A stretch of 64,000 nt of DNA. Origin: Pegoplata infirma (Eukaryota > Arthropoda > Insecta > Diptera > Anthomyiidae). Each line of letters starts with the position of its first letter. Positions within the stretch are counted from its first letter, which is position 1. Below, in pieces: positions 22,395 through 33,280 of this stretch. Where the stretch lies: the NCBI GenBank assembly GCA_963921195.1, contig OY992537.1, forward strand, positions 70,362,040-70,426,039, given 5' to 3'. Both the position numbers and the translations under genes were made by a program. The notes under the pieces were generated by a model. The model was given only the letters and a program-made list of their open reading frames with translations. It had not been told where the DNA came from and made no database searches.

Positions 22395-22904
22395 AGTTTA
22401 ATGCATTTAAGGTTTAATCCCAAACTTCAACTGATTAACTCCGTTTTTTTTTTTCTTTAATGTTGAGTATTAGAAAGACATTTTTGTTAATTACAACAAA
22501 TTTACTTAAAGTTTTTTTCATTTTCTTATTTTTATTTTTTTTTGTTTAATTCTTTTGTGTGTGTTTTCGGTCGTGTGATCTCTCAAGTACAAGGTTGTTA
22601 AGGTAAAAAACATCATTTACTTGTTTCAAAGTAATGTTAGCATGAAACAAGTTCGTGTCTTAAGTCTTTTGTTTTGTTTGTGTTCATTGTTTTGATAAGA
22701 AATAATCATGTGTTATTTTACTAACTAAACAAGATATAAATGTAATGTCTCTTTTTTCTTTAAAAAAAAATTAAATTGATAATTAAGTACAAACTTAACA
22801 AAAGGCATGTGTAAAGTTTTAGGGAACAATTTTTAATTAAGATTGAACTAATTTGGAAATTAATAAAGTGAGTTTAGATTAAAGCAAATCCTGAAAATAT
22901 AACA

Positions 22905-23325
22905 ATTTTAACGACCGGATAGGCAGGCGGAATAACGGATGGACAGATTTACTCAAGGGATGGCCCTATTAATGCAGTGCATTGTGTTGATATCAGGAAA
23001 ATATGTTATGAGAAGAAGGAAGAGGAAGTAGTGTTTGTGGATATTTGACTTGAATTTATCTACATTGAAAGAAACTGGGAAGACCTCTGCGGGAAGATTA
23101 TTCACCATACAGCTAGTTCGACTGATGAACGAACCTTCTCTGTATTGCGCTGTGCGATCAACTGGACAATCAACAACAAACGAATGTTATCTACTAGAAA
23201 ACCGAGTAAAGCGAACAAAAACTCGAGCTATAGGGATAAGTTCACTTATCTCAGCAGAACACTTTAAATGGTAATTCGATATTTTGATACTTTACATACG
23301 GAATGACAAAGCGACTATACCCTCA
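22905..23325 (+). mobile_element. Old DINE-like copy
   Basis: GGCAGGCGGAATAACGGATG at the left resembles the GGACGGAC block. The right end 'CATACGGAATGACAAAGCGA...ATACCCTCATACCA' is the family-1 end. The middle (23030-23270) is GC-richer and carries a 79-codon open frame without an ATG start. The matching stretch in block B has mainly amino-acid-changing substitutions and a 24-bp in-frame loss, which argues against protein selection. Confidence 0.5.
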
Positions 23326-23329
23326 TACC

Positions 23330-25447
23330 AGGGTGGATCCATTCCTTGAGTTTAGGGGGTGGGGTTAGGAGAAGTTGGTTTTTAAATAAAAGTTAATTTT
23401 TTTAGAAAAACTTTTGTAATTGAAAATCGGATGTAAACCAAGTAATTCTTTAAATTTTTTTCTAAAAATTTTCCAGTTCTGCAAAAATTTTAGAATCAAT
23501 TAATATTACTTGCTACGGCAACTCCAAAGTGGTAGTTGTGGGGGGGGGGGGGGAAAGGGGCACATTTCTTCACGAATATGCGTTTAAAAATTCATTCTTA
23601 TGCTTTTGCACTAAAGAAATACAAGTTTATCATTATTTAAAAATAACAAATATTCCACGCCCATAAAAGGGGGGCGGACCTAAAAACGACATTTTCTAAT
23701 TCTGTAGGTCCAAATGCAGAACTTTGAACTTCTTGTAGCATAAAAATGTTGCATTTTTTAAACAAAAACACAAAAAGTCATGTAAAAAGATGGTATTTTT
23801 CAGAGGTTGGTTTAGTTCTTCAAGGGGGGAACTTTTTTCCCCATGGTCCGATTTTGCTTCTTTACGAAATTAACCTGCCTAGGAACATAAAACATATTCG
23901 TGCCAAATGTCGGGATTCTAGCTCTTTTATTTTGGACTGCATCGTGTTAAATACAGACGGACAGACGGACGGACGGACATCGCTAGAATGTCTTAGAACC
24001 GATCACTGATCATTAAAGGTGTCCTAACGACTAAGGTATTTTTTTTCAAAATCACTTTTTAATACGTGGTAGGGTCCTATATTGTAGTTTTGTATCTAAA
24101 AATGAATGAGCCAAAATTTGGAGACAATCGGATAAAAATAACTCGTGCCGAAAATGGATTGAAGTTTTGGGACACTCTTATCTGATGAAAAAACACGTTT
24201 TTTAAAGTTTTTTGAAAAATATTGGTATATGCTATTTTTTGTTAATTTTTTTGTTAAGTAATATGAAAATGGTAATAAATTACCTTTCCAAAAAGCTTAA
24301 AGAAATTCAAATCGGATGAAAAATAAGCATTTTACGCATACATGCCCCAGACCATTGCATGGTTTTTAAAGCCAAAATTTGAAAATTTTCAAAATTTTTA
24401 GGCAAAAAAATAAAAAAAATTAAATTTTACTTTATAATTATATTAAATACATGTTATAGATAAAAACTAACAGATATGGTAGTCTAACTTTTTTTTCATT
24501 TGGCGTGGGTGGTGATATAATTTCCGCGGATTCCAAAGAAAATGAGTTTTTCTAAAATAATTTAGCAAATATGGGAAACAATTTTCTGTATTGTATTATA
24601 CGAAGTTAAATACATAAATTCTGTTAATTTTTTGAGAATTCGGGCATCTTTAACCCCTTTTCGTCGAGGTGAAATGACAAATTTGAGACGTTATACATTT
24701 CTATAATACAAAATATCTGCATATATCCGATTTCTCAAAAGTTACAAAATTTACGTTTTACACTTCGATCCGCACAATAGAGCACAAATTTTCAAAAATT
24801 TGCTTAATTATTGTAGAAAAACGCATTTTATTTGGAAATCGCGGAAATTTTATCACTACCCGCGCCAAATAAAAAAAAAGCTTGACTACCATATCTGCTA
24901 TTTTCAATCTTAAACATGTTTTCAATTTGATCATAAAGTAAAATTAATTTTTTACTATTTTTTTGCCTAAAAATTTTGAAAATTTTGAAATTCTGGCTCT
25001 AAAAACCATACAATGGTCTGGGGAGTGTATGCGTAAAATGCTTATTTTTCATCCGATTTTAATTTTATTAGTCGTTTTAAAAAAGTAATTTAGTACCATT
25101 TTCATATTATTTCACAAAAAATTTAACAAAAAATATCAAATACCAATGTTTTTCCAAAAACTAGAAAAAACGAGTTTTTCGTTCTTATAAGAATGTCCCA
25201 ATACTTCAATTCATTTTCAGCACGAGTTATTTTTAGCGGATTGTCCCCAAATTTTGGCTCACTCATTTTTAGATACAAAAGAACAATATAGGACCCTACC
25301 AGGTATAAAAAGGTGATTTTCGTTTTTAAGGACACCTCTACTGATCATAAATATATATACTTGACGGGGTCCTAGACCGATATTTTGATGCGTTACACAC
25401 GGAATGATAAAGTGAGTATACCCCCATACTGTAGTTGGAGAGTATAA
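23330..25447 (+). mobile_element. DINE-like repeat, family 1, interrupted by a foldback
   Basis: It has a G run at about 23540-23553, AATATTCCACGCCCATAAAA and GGGGGGCGGAC. It then carries CAGACGGACAGACGGACGGA, ACATCGCTAGAATGTCTTAG and, after the foldback, GATATTTTGATGCGTTACAC and the end GGAGAGTATAAAA. The satellite array starts at the next base. Block B has the same element uninterrupted at about 56165-56782. Confidence 0.75.
24014..25339. mobile_element. 1326-bp foldback element with arms of about 560 bp
   Basis: ACTGATCAT flanks it on both sides (24005-24013 and 25340-25348) and occurs once in the empty site in block B near 56675. The ends are AAAGGTGTCCT and, inverted, AGAGGTGTCCT. The arms (about 24017-24590 and 24780-25337) mirror each other through the GCGTGGGTGGTGATAT/ATCACTACCCGCGCC pair, leaving a centre of about 190 bp. 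There is no transposase. A transcript of it would form a long hairpin. Confidence 0.85.
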
Positions 25448-28300
25448 AAAATGCCTTAAAATCTGAGCCTTTTTTTGGAAAAATATTTCAGAATCTGAGA
25501 ATTTTTCAATAGGAAAAATGTCTCAGAATCTAAGACTTTTTAATAGGAAAACTGTCTCAGAATCTGATACTTTTTCTATAGGAAAAATTTCTCAGAATCT
25601 GAGACTTTTTCTATAGTGAAAATGTCTAAGAATCTGAGACTTTTTCTATAGGAAAAATATATCAGAATCTGAGACTTTTTGTATAGGAAAAATGTCTCAG
25701 AATATGAGACGTTTTCTGCTGAAAACAGTTCTTAGAAACTGAGATTTTTGTCACAGGAAAATTGTCTCAGAATCTGAGATTTTTTTCATAAGGAAAATGT
25801 TCGAGAATATTAGACTTTTTTATAGGAAAAATGTCTCAGAATCTGAGACTTTTTCTATAAAAAAAATTTCTAAGAATCTGAGACTTTTTCTATAGGAAAA
25901 ATGTCTCAGAATCTGAGACTTTTTCTATGGGAAAAATGTCTCAGAATCTGAGACTTTTTCTATAGGAAAAATGTCTCAGAATCTGAGACTTTTTCTATAG
26001 GAAAAATGTCTCAGAATCTGAGACTTTTTCTATAGGAAAAATGTCTCAGAATCTGAGACTTTTTCTATAGGAAAAATGTCTCAGAATCTGAGACTTTTTC
26101 TATAGGAAAAATGTCTCAGAATGTGAGACTTTTTCTATAGGAAAAATGTCTCAGAATCTGAGACTTTTTCTATAGGAAAAATGTCTCAGAATCTGAGACT
26201 TTTTCTATAGGAAAAATGTCTCAGAATCTGAGACTTTTTCTATAGGAAAAATATCTCAGAATCTGAGAATTTTTCTATAGGAAAAATCTCTCAGAATCTG
26301 AGAATTTTCTGTAGGAAAAATTTCTCAGAATCTGAGAGTTTTTCTATAGAAAACATGTCTTAGAATCTGAAACTTTTTCTATAGAAAAAATTCTCGGAAT
26401 TTGAGACTTTTTCTGTAAGAAAAATGTCTTTGAGTCTGAGACTTTTTCTTTAAGAAAAATGTCTCAGAATCTGAGACTTTTTCTTTAAGAAAAATGTCTC
26501 AGAATCTGAGACTTTTTCTCTAAGAAAAATGTCTCAGAATCTGAGACTTTTTCTCTAAGAAAAATGTCTCAGAATCTGAGACTTTTTCTTTAAGAAAAAT
26601 GTCTCAGAATCTGAGACATTTTTCTTTAAGAAAAATGTCTCAGAATCTGAGACTTTTTCTTTAAGAAAAATGTCTCAGAATCTGAGACTTTTTCTTTAAG
26701 AAAAATGTCTCAGAATCTGAGACTTTTTCTTTAAGAAAAATGTCTCAGAATCTGAGACTTTTTCTTTAAGAAAAATGTCTCAGAATCTGAGACTTTTTCT
26801 TTAAGAAAAATGTCTCAGAATCTGAGACTTTTTCTTTAAGAAAAATGTCTCAGAATCTGAGACTTTTTCTTTAAGAAAAATGTCTCAGAATCTGAGACTT
26901 TTTCTTTAAGAAAAATGTCTCAGAATCTGAGACTTTTTCTTTAAGAAAAATGTCTCAGAATCTGAGACTTTTTCTTTAAGAAAAATGTCTCAGAATCTGA
27001 GACTTTTTCTTTAAGAAAAATGTCTCAGAATCTGAGACTTTTTCTTTAAGAAAAATGTCTCAGAATCTGAGACTTTTTCTTTAAGAAAAATGTCTCAGAA
27101 TCTGAGACTTTTTCTTTAAGAAAAATGTCTCAGAATCTGAGACTTTTTCTTTAAGAAAAATGTCTCAGAATCTGAGACTTTTTCTTTAAGAAAAATGTCT
27201 CAGAATCTGAGACTTTTTCTTTAAGAAAAATGTCTCAGAATCTGAGACTTTTTCTTTAAGAAAAATGTCTCAGAATCTGAGACTTTTTCTTTAAGAAAAA
27301 TGTCTCAGAATCTGAGACTTTTTCTTTAAGAAAAATGTCTCAGAATCTGAGACTTTTTCTTTAAGAAAAATGTCTCAGAATCTGAGACTTTTTCTTTAAG
27401 AAAAATGTCTCAGAATCTGAGACTTTTTCTTTAAGAAAAATGTCTCAGAATCTGAGACTTTTTCTTTAAGAAAAATGTCTCAGAATCTGAGACTTTTTCT
27501 TTAAGAAAAATGTCTCAGAATCTGAGAATTTTTCTTTAAGAAAAATGTCTCAGAATCTGAGACTTTTTCTTTTAGAAAAATGTCTCAGAATCTGAGACTT
27601 TTTCTTTAAGAAAAATGTCTCAGAATCTGAGACTTTTTCTTCAAGAAAAATGTCTCAGAATCTGAGACTTTTTCTTTAAGAAAAATGTCTCAGAATCTGA
27701 GACTTTTTCTTTAAGAAAAATGTCTCAGAATCTGAGACTTTTTCTTTAAGAAAAATGTCTCAGAATCTGAGACTTTTTCTTTAAGAAAAATGTCTCAGAA
27801 TCTGAGACTTTTTCTTTAAGAAAAATGTCTCAGAATCTAAGACTTTTTCTTTAAGAAAACTGTCTCAGTATCTGAGAACTTTTCTACAGGAAATTTCAGA
27901 TAATTTTGCTGTAGGAAAAATGTCTCAGAATCTGAGACTTTTTTTATAGGAAAAAGTTTCAGAATCTGAGAATTTTTCTAGTTTCTCAGAAATCTACGAC
28001 TTTTTTAACAGGAAAAATGTGAGAATTTTTCTTTATGAAAAATGTCTCGGAATCTAAAATTATTTCTAAAGGAAAAATTCTCAAAAAAGTAGGAAAATGT
28101 CTCATAATCTGAGATTTTTTCTTTAGGAAAAATGTCTTAGAATCTCAAATTTTTTCTATACTAAAAATGTCTCAAAATCAGAGACTTTTTCTGTTGGAAA
28201 AATATCTCGAAATCTGAAAAAAAAATTTATAGGAAAAATGTCCAAAAATCTAAGAGTTTCTCTGTAGGCAAAATGTCACTGAATTTAAGACTGAATTTAA
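25448..28300 (+). repeat. 35-bp palindromic satellite array (copy A)
   Basis: The unit is GTCTCAGAATCTGAGAC, TTTTTCTTTAAGAAAAA and one T, 35 bp. Each 17-mer is a perfect palindrome around one central base. The left part (25490-26400) carries the variant with CTATAGG in the second palindrome; the core (26440-27850) is nearly homogeneous CTTTAAG. The edges decay. It starts directly at the end of a DINE-like element. Imperfect traces continue at 28465-28655. Confidence 0.97.
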
Positions 28301-29506
28301 GGCTTAGCCTTACTATAGAAAAATAAAATATATTTAAATCAGCTTTTAATTTTATTTCAAAACAAATTGTTGTTGTTTTTAAAATTGACTTTCAAAAAAT
28401 GTATTGAAAATTTGAAATTTAAAATAAAACTTTTGTTAAAATAGACTTTTTGTTTTCTTGTGGTAAGGGCCATTGAATCTGAGACTTTTTCGGTAGAAAA
28501 AGCTATACAGAAAAAATGTTTCAGAATCTGAGATTTTTTCTATAGAAAAATTGCATTTGAATCTGCGAAAATAAATATTTTTTTTTATTCTAAGACATTT
28601 TTGCTTTAGAAAAATCTCGAGACATATTTTCTATTGAAAAACTCTCAGACTCTAAATAAATAAAAAATTCTGATAGTATTTTGTTATTAATTTTTGTATA
28701 TTATTGATTAAGTATATCCTGGATAAAAATTTTTTTTGAAAAGATACCAACACAATGAGAATCATATACAAACACTAAAATACAAATGACTTAATAAACA
28801 CTTCTTAAGTTTATATAGTGAAAAGTTATGTTAATTTTTTGCCAAAAATTTGTAGATATAATCTTTTCAAAAATTTAATTTTATAACTCCCTTAGCTCCT
28901 TTGTAGAAAAAAAAAAAACAAAATAAATCAAGCACTTAAAGTGTCAACAAATCTTTTGAAATCTACTTCTATATTTTTGCTGTTTTGTACTTGTGCTGCA
29001 AGACTCTTTTTATATGCAGCTGTCTTAGAAAAATGGTCTCAATTACTTGCAGCATATAAAAATATAATTTGTTTTATTGTAAATTTATCTGTGTATGTAT
29101 TAAAAACATACAACCATATATATGAATATGAAAAATTTAATGTCATATTATCTGCATCATAATTACCCACATTAGATTTATTTTTTATTATTTTTTTTTT
29201 TTTGCAGTAACTACTTACTGCACGTTTTTTTTTTTTATATAATTTTAATATTTCGTATAAATTTATATATCTTTCTTTTCTTGTCATACATACACGTACT
29301 CGTACATAAATATATCTTAATATGTTTGCGCTTAGAAAAAGTGCATAAAAAAATACAAATTCGACTATTGTATGCAAATTTTTCATATAAAAACATGATT
29401 CATATTTGTTATTTGTTATTACGTGTACCGGGTAATGTGTCTCAAGTTTGCTCTTTTTGATCTAAAGTAAAATCTTTGTCCATTTTTTTTGTTTGTTTGT
29501 TTATTT

Positions 29507-29975
29507 GTTTGTGATTTTCAACTAACAAAAAATGTTTTTATCAATTTAGCATTTGTTAAAAACTACAGATCTTGACTGTTTTTTTTTTTTTGTATTTTTT
29601 CTTATTATTTTTTTTTTTGTTTAATGAAACCCACGCTTTAATTTATCTTATAAAATGCAATAAAAACTGCCGCTGTTTTGTGCAATTTTATTTAATTTAA
29701 CAACATTTATATGATTTTATGATTATTGTATATTATTTTTATTTGATTTTTTTTTATTTTCAAATGAATGATTTGATATGTTAATTGACACGATTAAGTG
29801 TTTAATAGTAAGTAGATAAAGGTGTAATATATGGAAAGTGAAAGAAAAATTGTTTTCCAGTAAAATGGCATAAATTTCCGTGTCAGAACAAGTGCAGACA
29901 AAATAGCTTAAATTACTAATTATCCACTTCTGTTAATTTTGAAAAAGCCGTACACACAAAAGTCAAGTGAATAAA
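29507..29975. other. AT-rich noncoding stretch
   Basis: T-rich sequence with several T runs. Nothing recognised. Confidence 0.4.
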
Positions 29976-30165
29976 GCACTTACAATTGATCTTTTACGAG
30001 TTACAATTGATCTTTAACTAATTACAATTGATCTTTTACGAATTACAATTGATCTTTTATAAATTACAATTGGAATCTACAAATTACAATTGGAATCTTC
30101 GAATTAAAATTGGAGTATTCGAATTACAAATGGAATCTTCGAATTACAATTGAGCTTTTACGAAA
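29976..30165 (+). repeat. Minisatellite, unit of about 22 bp with CAATTG
   Basis: About nine units of the form TTACAATTGATCTTTTACGAA lie head to tail, shifting rightward to TTACAATTGGAATCTTCGAA. The CAATTG palindrome is kept in most units. It sits just left of a plain AT-rich region with no gene. Confidence 0.85.
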
Positions 30166-30365
30166 TGTATCTGTAAATGGTGTAGATACAAAGAAAAAAC
30201 GCTAAACTTATTGTTAGTCGAAAAACGTTAGATTGCAAAAATTTGTATATTTGGTATTAAACTTAGGGGATTTTTTGGGTTAGTTCAAAAGTCCTCTTCG
30301 AAAGGAATTTAAAGAGAGAGGCTTTAACAAAATAAGAGTGTTTTTTTTTTTTGATGCCAATAGAC

Positions 30366-30563
30366 CAGTGATCGGCACTCCGCACTCAGAACCAGAACAC
30401 AATCGGCTATTTACACGTATATAACTGACAAAACTGACAACAAAGAGCATCAAAATATAACAACAAGCTGGTTGATGTCGCTTTGTTTATGAAATACACC
30501 AACACATGCACATATATTTTCATACAACAATGCATTCATATACTCTCTTTCTGCCGACCACTG
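30366..30563. mobile_element. 198-bp hAT-type MITE
   Basis: CAGTGATCGGCA at the left and TGCCGACCACTG at the right are inverted ends. CAATAGAC is duplicated on both sides (30358-30365 and 30564-30571). A perfect 8-bp duplication and a CAGTG start are the hAT signature. There is no coding capacity. Confidence 0.85.
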
Positions 30564-30779
30564 CAATAGACCGATTTAACAGAACATCGGGCGAAAGTTT
30601 TATATGGGGATTAACAAAGGAGGTCTTTCAGAGGGCACCCACCGGTTGTCCTCAAACTTGCATATGGAAATGAGTAGAAAAAAATTAAAGTTACCTGCTT
30701 TTTTTAGATTTCCAATCTCAAATTAAAAAAAGGGTTGCCTTATGAAGAAATGTTGTCTTTCGGGGGAAATCCGAATAAA

Positions 30780-31165
30780 ATCCGAACTAGCAGGAATTTC
30801 GCAAAACGCAAAACGCAACGCTTCCACTCAAATCGGTAACCAATCGGTAACCAAAATCGGTAACCTCCGCAAACTTTTTGGTATCCTTATAAAAAATTTT
30901 TTTAAGGTCGTTGATTGTACAAAATAACCCCTACCACAAAAAAAGTACATTTTTTTTTTTTAAATCAGAAAATGTCAGAACGCATTTTTTTTACATAAAA
31001 AACAAAAAAAAAATAAATAAAAAATGTACTAAGTATTATTTTAGTGGAAACCAACATTTTTGGTACCACCGCTTCCACTAAAATCGGTAACCAATCGGTA
31101 ACCAAAATCGGTAACCTCCGCAAATTTTTTGGTATCCTTATAAAGAATTTTTTTATGGTCGTTGA
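30780..31165 (+). repeat. Direct repeat with triple ATCGGTAACC
   Basis: The segment 30821-30920 (CTTCCACTCAAATCGGTAAC onward, to GGTCGTTGATT) recurs almost unchanged at 31070-31165. Each copy carries ATCGGTAACC three times. Between them lie A and T runs. Confidence 0.8.
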
Positions 31166-31169
31166 TTAA

Positions 31170-31626
31170 ATATTAAATATTTTATATTTTATATGAATTG
31201 TTTATTTTTTTGTTAATAAAAATATTTTTTAATGACCACTATTTTATTCGCTATTCTCATCGACTAATCGAATAATTTTTAAAATTTACAGGCCTATTCT
31301 CAGTTATGACTGGTTATGACGGATTTTATTATTTTCAAACTTCATATTCCCTGTGTTTGTTGTAAACAAAATCATAAAAAGTCTCAAAATTTAAAATTAT
31401 TTGTCAATTTTGAGACGATGTGGGTAGCAGGTCTTTATTTTTTTTAAATTTTCAAACAAAATTTGAAATTTTTGATGATTGTTTACAACAACCACATGGA
31501 AAAAATGGAGTTATGATTGAGTTATGACTTTTTTTGTGAATAGGCCCCTTAATTGTTTGATCGAACGAACAAAAACAATTATTTGAATTATTCGAACAAA
31601 GTTGAAAATCGAATAATTGACAACTC
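31170..31626. mobile_element. hAT fragment related to 10174-11887
   Basis: GAATTGTTTATTTTTTTGTT and the end CGAATAATTGACAACTCTA match the right part of the hAT element at 10.2 kb (about 11700-11887). Only this terminal part survives, and it is split by a 256-bp MITE. Confidence 0.7.
31291..31548. mobile_element. MITE with GGCCTATTC...GAATAGGCC ends
   Basis: The ends are inverted and extend inward as CAGTTATGACTGGTTATGAC against TTATGATTGAGTTATGACTT. It interrupts the hAT fragment, whose two parts join in the order seen at 11.7-11.9 kb. No frame is present. Confidence 0.65.
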
Positions 31627-31725
31627 TATCTAGGACCAATATTTCGGGTAGTTACAAACATCACCACAAATTCATTATACCCTGTAACACAGAGTGGTTC
31701 TCCTTCACCAGAACCAATCGTTGCA
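31627..31725 (+). mobile_element. DINE-like family 2, end fragment
   Basis: TCTAGGACCAATATTTCGGG to ATTATACCCTGTAACACAGA and 'TGGTTCTCCTTCACCA' match 33174-33270 almost exactly. Confidence 0.65.
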
Positions 31726-32235
31726 CATTGGGTTCAAATGGTACCAAAGTGGCGATTAATTGAAATTTATAAATGAAGTTTTTGTTATAAGTTTTGGTAT
31801 GGGGCAAAAGTAGATAAAATTCTGCAACGCTAGTTATCAAAATCAATAAATTAAGTTGTTTACTTTTTTTCCGGTTAGCTGTCAAAGTTAGCAAATTTTT
31901 GCAGTACTTGAAAAAAGTAAAAAATTCAAATTTTTTACAATTCAAGCGATTATTAGTAGTATTAAATCTTTCAAAAGAAAATCTTTTATAATGGAACCTT
32001 AAACAACAGGTATTAAACTAAATTGCAAAATGGAATATTTTCCCCATTTAATGGGCCACATATATTAAGTTAGTAATAGTTGGATTTAGTCTTGTGGATT
32101 TTAAAAAAGTATAGGATGGATATCAGCTTTAATTTAACAGAAAAAAAAGTACAGAAATGCCCGGCCCTTTTTTTTATTCCCGTTTTTGTGTAAAATGTCT
32201 GGGTATCGTTTTTTAAACAAGACCATAATATGTGT
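31726..32235. other. Noncoding stretch, nothing recognised
   Basis: No repeat end, RNA or coding signature was seen. Confidence 0.4.
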
Positions 32236-32700
32236 GTTTATACCCTTCAACTACGGTATGGGCTTACACTCACTTTGTCATTCCGTATGTAACGCATCGA
32301 AATATGGGTCTAGGACCCCATAAAGTGTATATTATTGATCACTGATCGATTCTAAGACATTCTGTAACTAACAGTGTGTCCGTCCGTCCGTCTGTTGTTG
32401 AGCACACCATAAAGTCCATAAAACAAGAGCTAGAATCCTGAAGTTTGTCACAAATATGTATAATGGTCATAGGCTGGTTAAGTTCTTGAACGAGCAAAAT
32501 CGGACCAAGGGGGAAAAAGTTCCACCTTGAAGAACTAAAACTACCCCAGAAAAATATTTTTTTTACAAGTTTTATTTGTATATTTGTTCAATAAATGAAA
32601 CATTTTAATTCCATATGAAGTTCATCGACCTGAATTTAAACCAAGGGGGACCAGGAAAGCGATTTTTTCGGTCCGCACCTTGTTGGGGGCGTGTATAAAA
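32236..32700 (-). mobile_element. DINE-like repeat, family 1, reverse copy
   Basis: It begins TATACCCTTCAACTACGGTA, then TTTGTCATTCCGTATGTAAC, the GTGTCCGTCCGTCCGTCTG block and GAGCTAGAATCCTGAAG, and ends near 'GTTGGGGGCGTG'. This is the reverse of the copies at 23.3 and 56.2 kb. Confidence 0.7.
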
Positions 32701-32829
32701 AAAATAATTTAAATAATGATAAATTTTTCTTAATTAGGTGCAAAAACTGACATCTATTTTTTGGCAACGTTTATCGCGAGGAGAAGGTGTCCCCCATAGT
32801 CTCCCGTTAAACAATCAAAATTTACAATT

Positions 32830-33280
32830 TACAGTTGATATTACAATTCCTGTATAGGAGCACTTTAGGTGAAAAAATTTATTGTATTTACAAATATGGA
32901 GGTCAATACAACAATTCGTTTTTTTCTATGTATAATACGGTTATTGAAGTCATTCGCAAAATTCAAAGGGAACGTTAGTATAGGGGCTAACCGATTTTTC
33001 AACTTCAATAGGCTTCAGCTTTGGGCCAAAATAAAGTTAATTTTTAAATTTCAGCCAAAATTTATATGGACGAACGGACGGACCGATGGACAGATAAACA
33101 TGAGGACGGACGGACAGACATCGCCAAATCGACTCAAATAGTGATTTTGAGTTTATCGGTATGCTTGAAAGTTGGTCTAGGACCAATATTTCGGGTAGTT
33201 ACAAACATCAGCACAAACTCATTATACCCTGTACCACAGAGTGGTTCTCCTTTACCAAAACCAATCGTTGGAACCCGTAG
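32830..33280 (+). mobile_element. DINE-like repeat, family 2, partial
   Basis: The GGACGGACAGACATCGCC block, CGGGTAGTTACAAACATCAG and ATTATACCCTGTACCACAGA place it with 19746-20573. The left half is diverged and its start is uncertain. Confidence 0.65.

Larger units (their letters stand above)
22395..29506 (+). repeat. Duplicated block A (partner of block B, 55118-64000)
   Basis: From GCATTTAAGGTTTAATCCCA to the end, sequence and order match 55118-64000 closely outside the satellite: 22395-24013, 25349-25447 and 28670-29506. Differences are a 1326-bp foldback present only here, a much shorter satellite array, and scattered substitutions and small indels. The flanking 28670-29506 part is ordinary unique-looking DNA and nearly identical to 63165-64000. 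Confidence 0.85.

Noticed and set aside
23035..23274. 79-codon open frame with a 108-codon partner at 55743
   Set aside because: It starts with TTG, lies in an old DINE-like repeat, and nearly all differences between copies change the amino acid, which is not expected of a selected protein. The 24-bp in-frame loss is the only point in favour.
25448..28300. CRISPR-like look of palindromic repeats
   Set aside because: There are no unique spacers: the whole 35-bp unit repeats, and the genome context is an insect.
25448..28300. Heat-shock or STAT-type sites in the satellite (TTC...GAA)
   Set aside because: The spacing between TTC and GAA is 5 bp in both unit types, which does not fit the 2-bp heat-shock or 3-4 bp STAT spacing.
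28941..29162. 73-codon open frame conserved in block B (63436-63666)
   Set aside because: It starts with GTG, not ATG, and after about 50 codons the copies diverge by frame-changing indels. The similarity is explained by the duplicated block; there is no recognised domain or splice context.
29190..29225. Splice acceptor (T run followed by GCAG) at the end of the 28.9-29.2 kb frame
   Set aside because: T runs before CAG are common here by composition; no exon with coding character follows.
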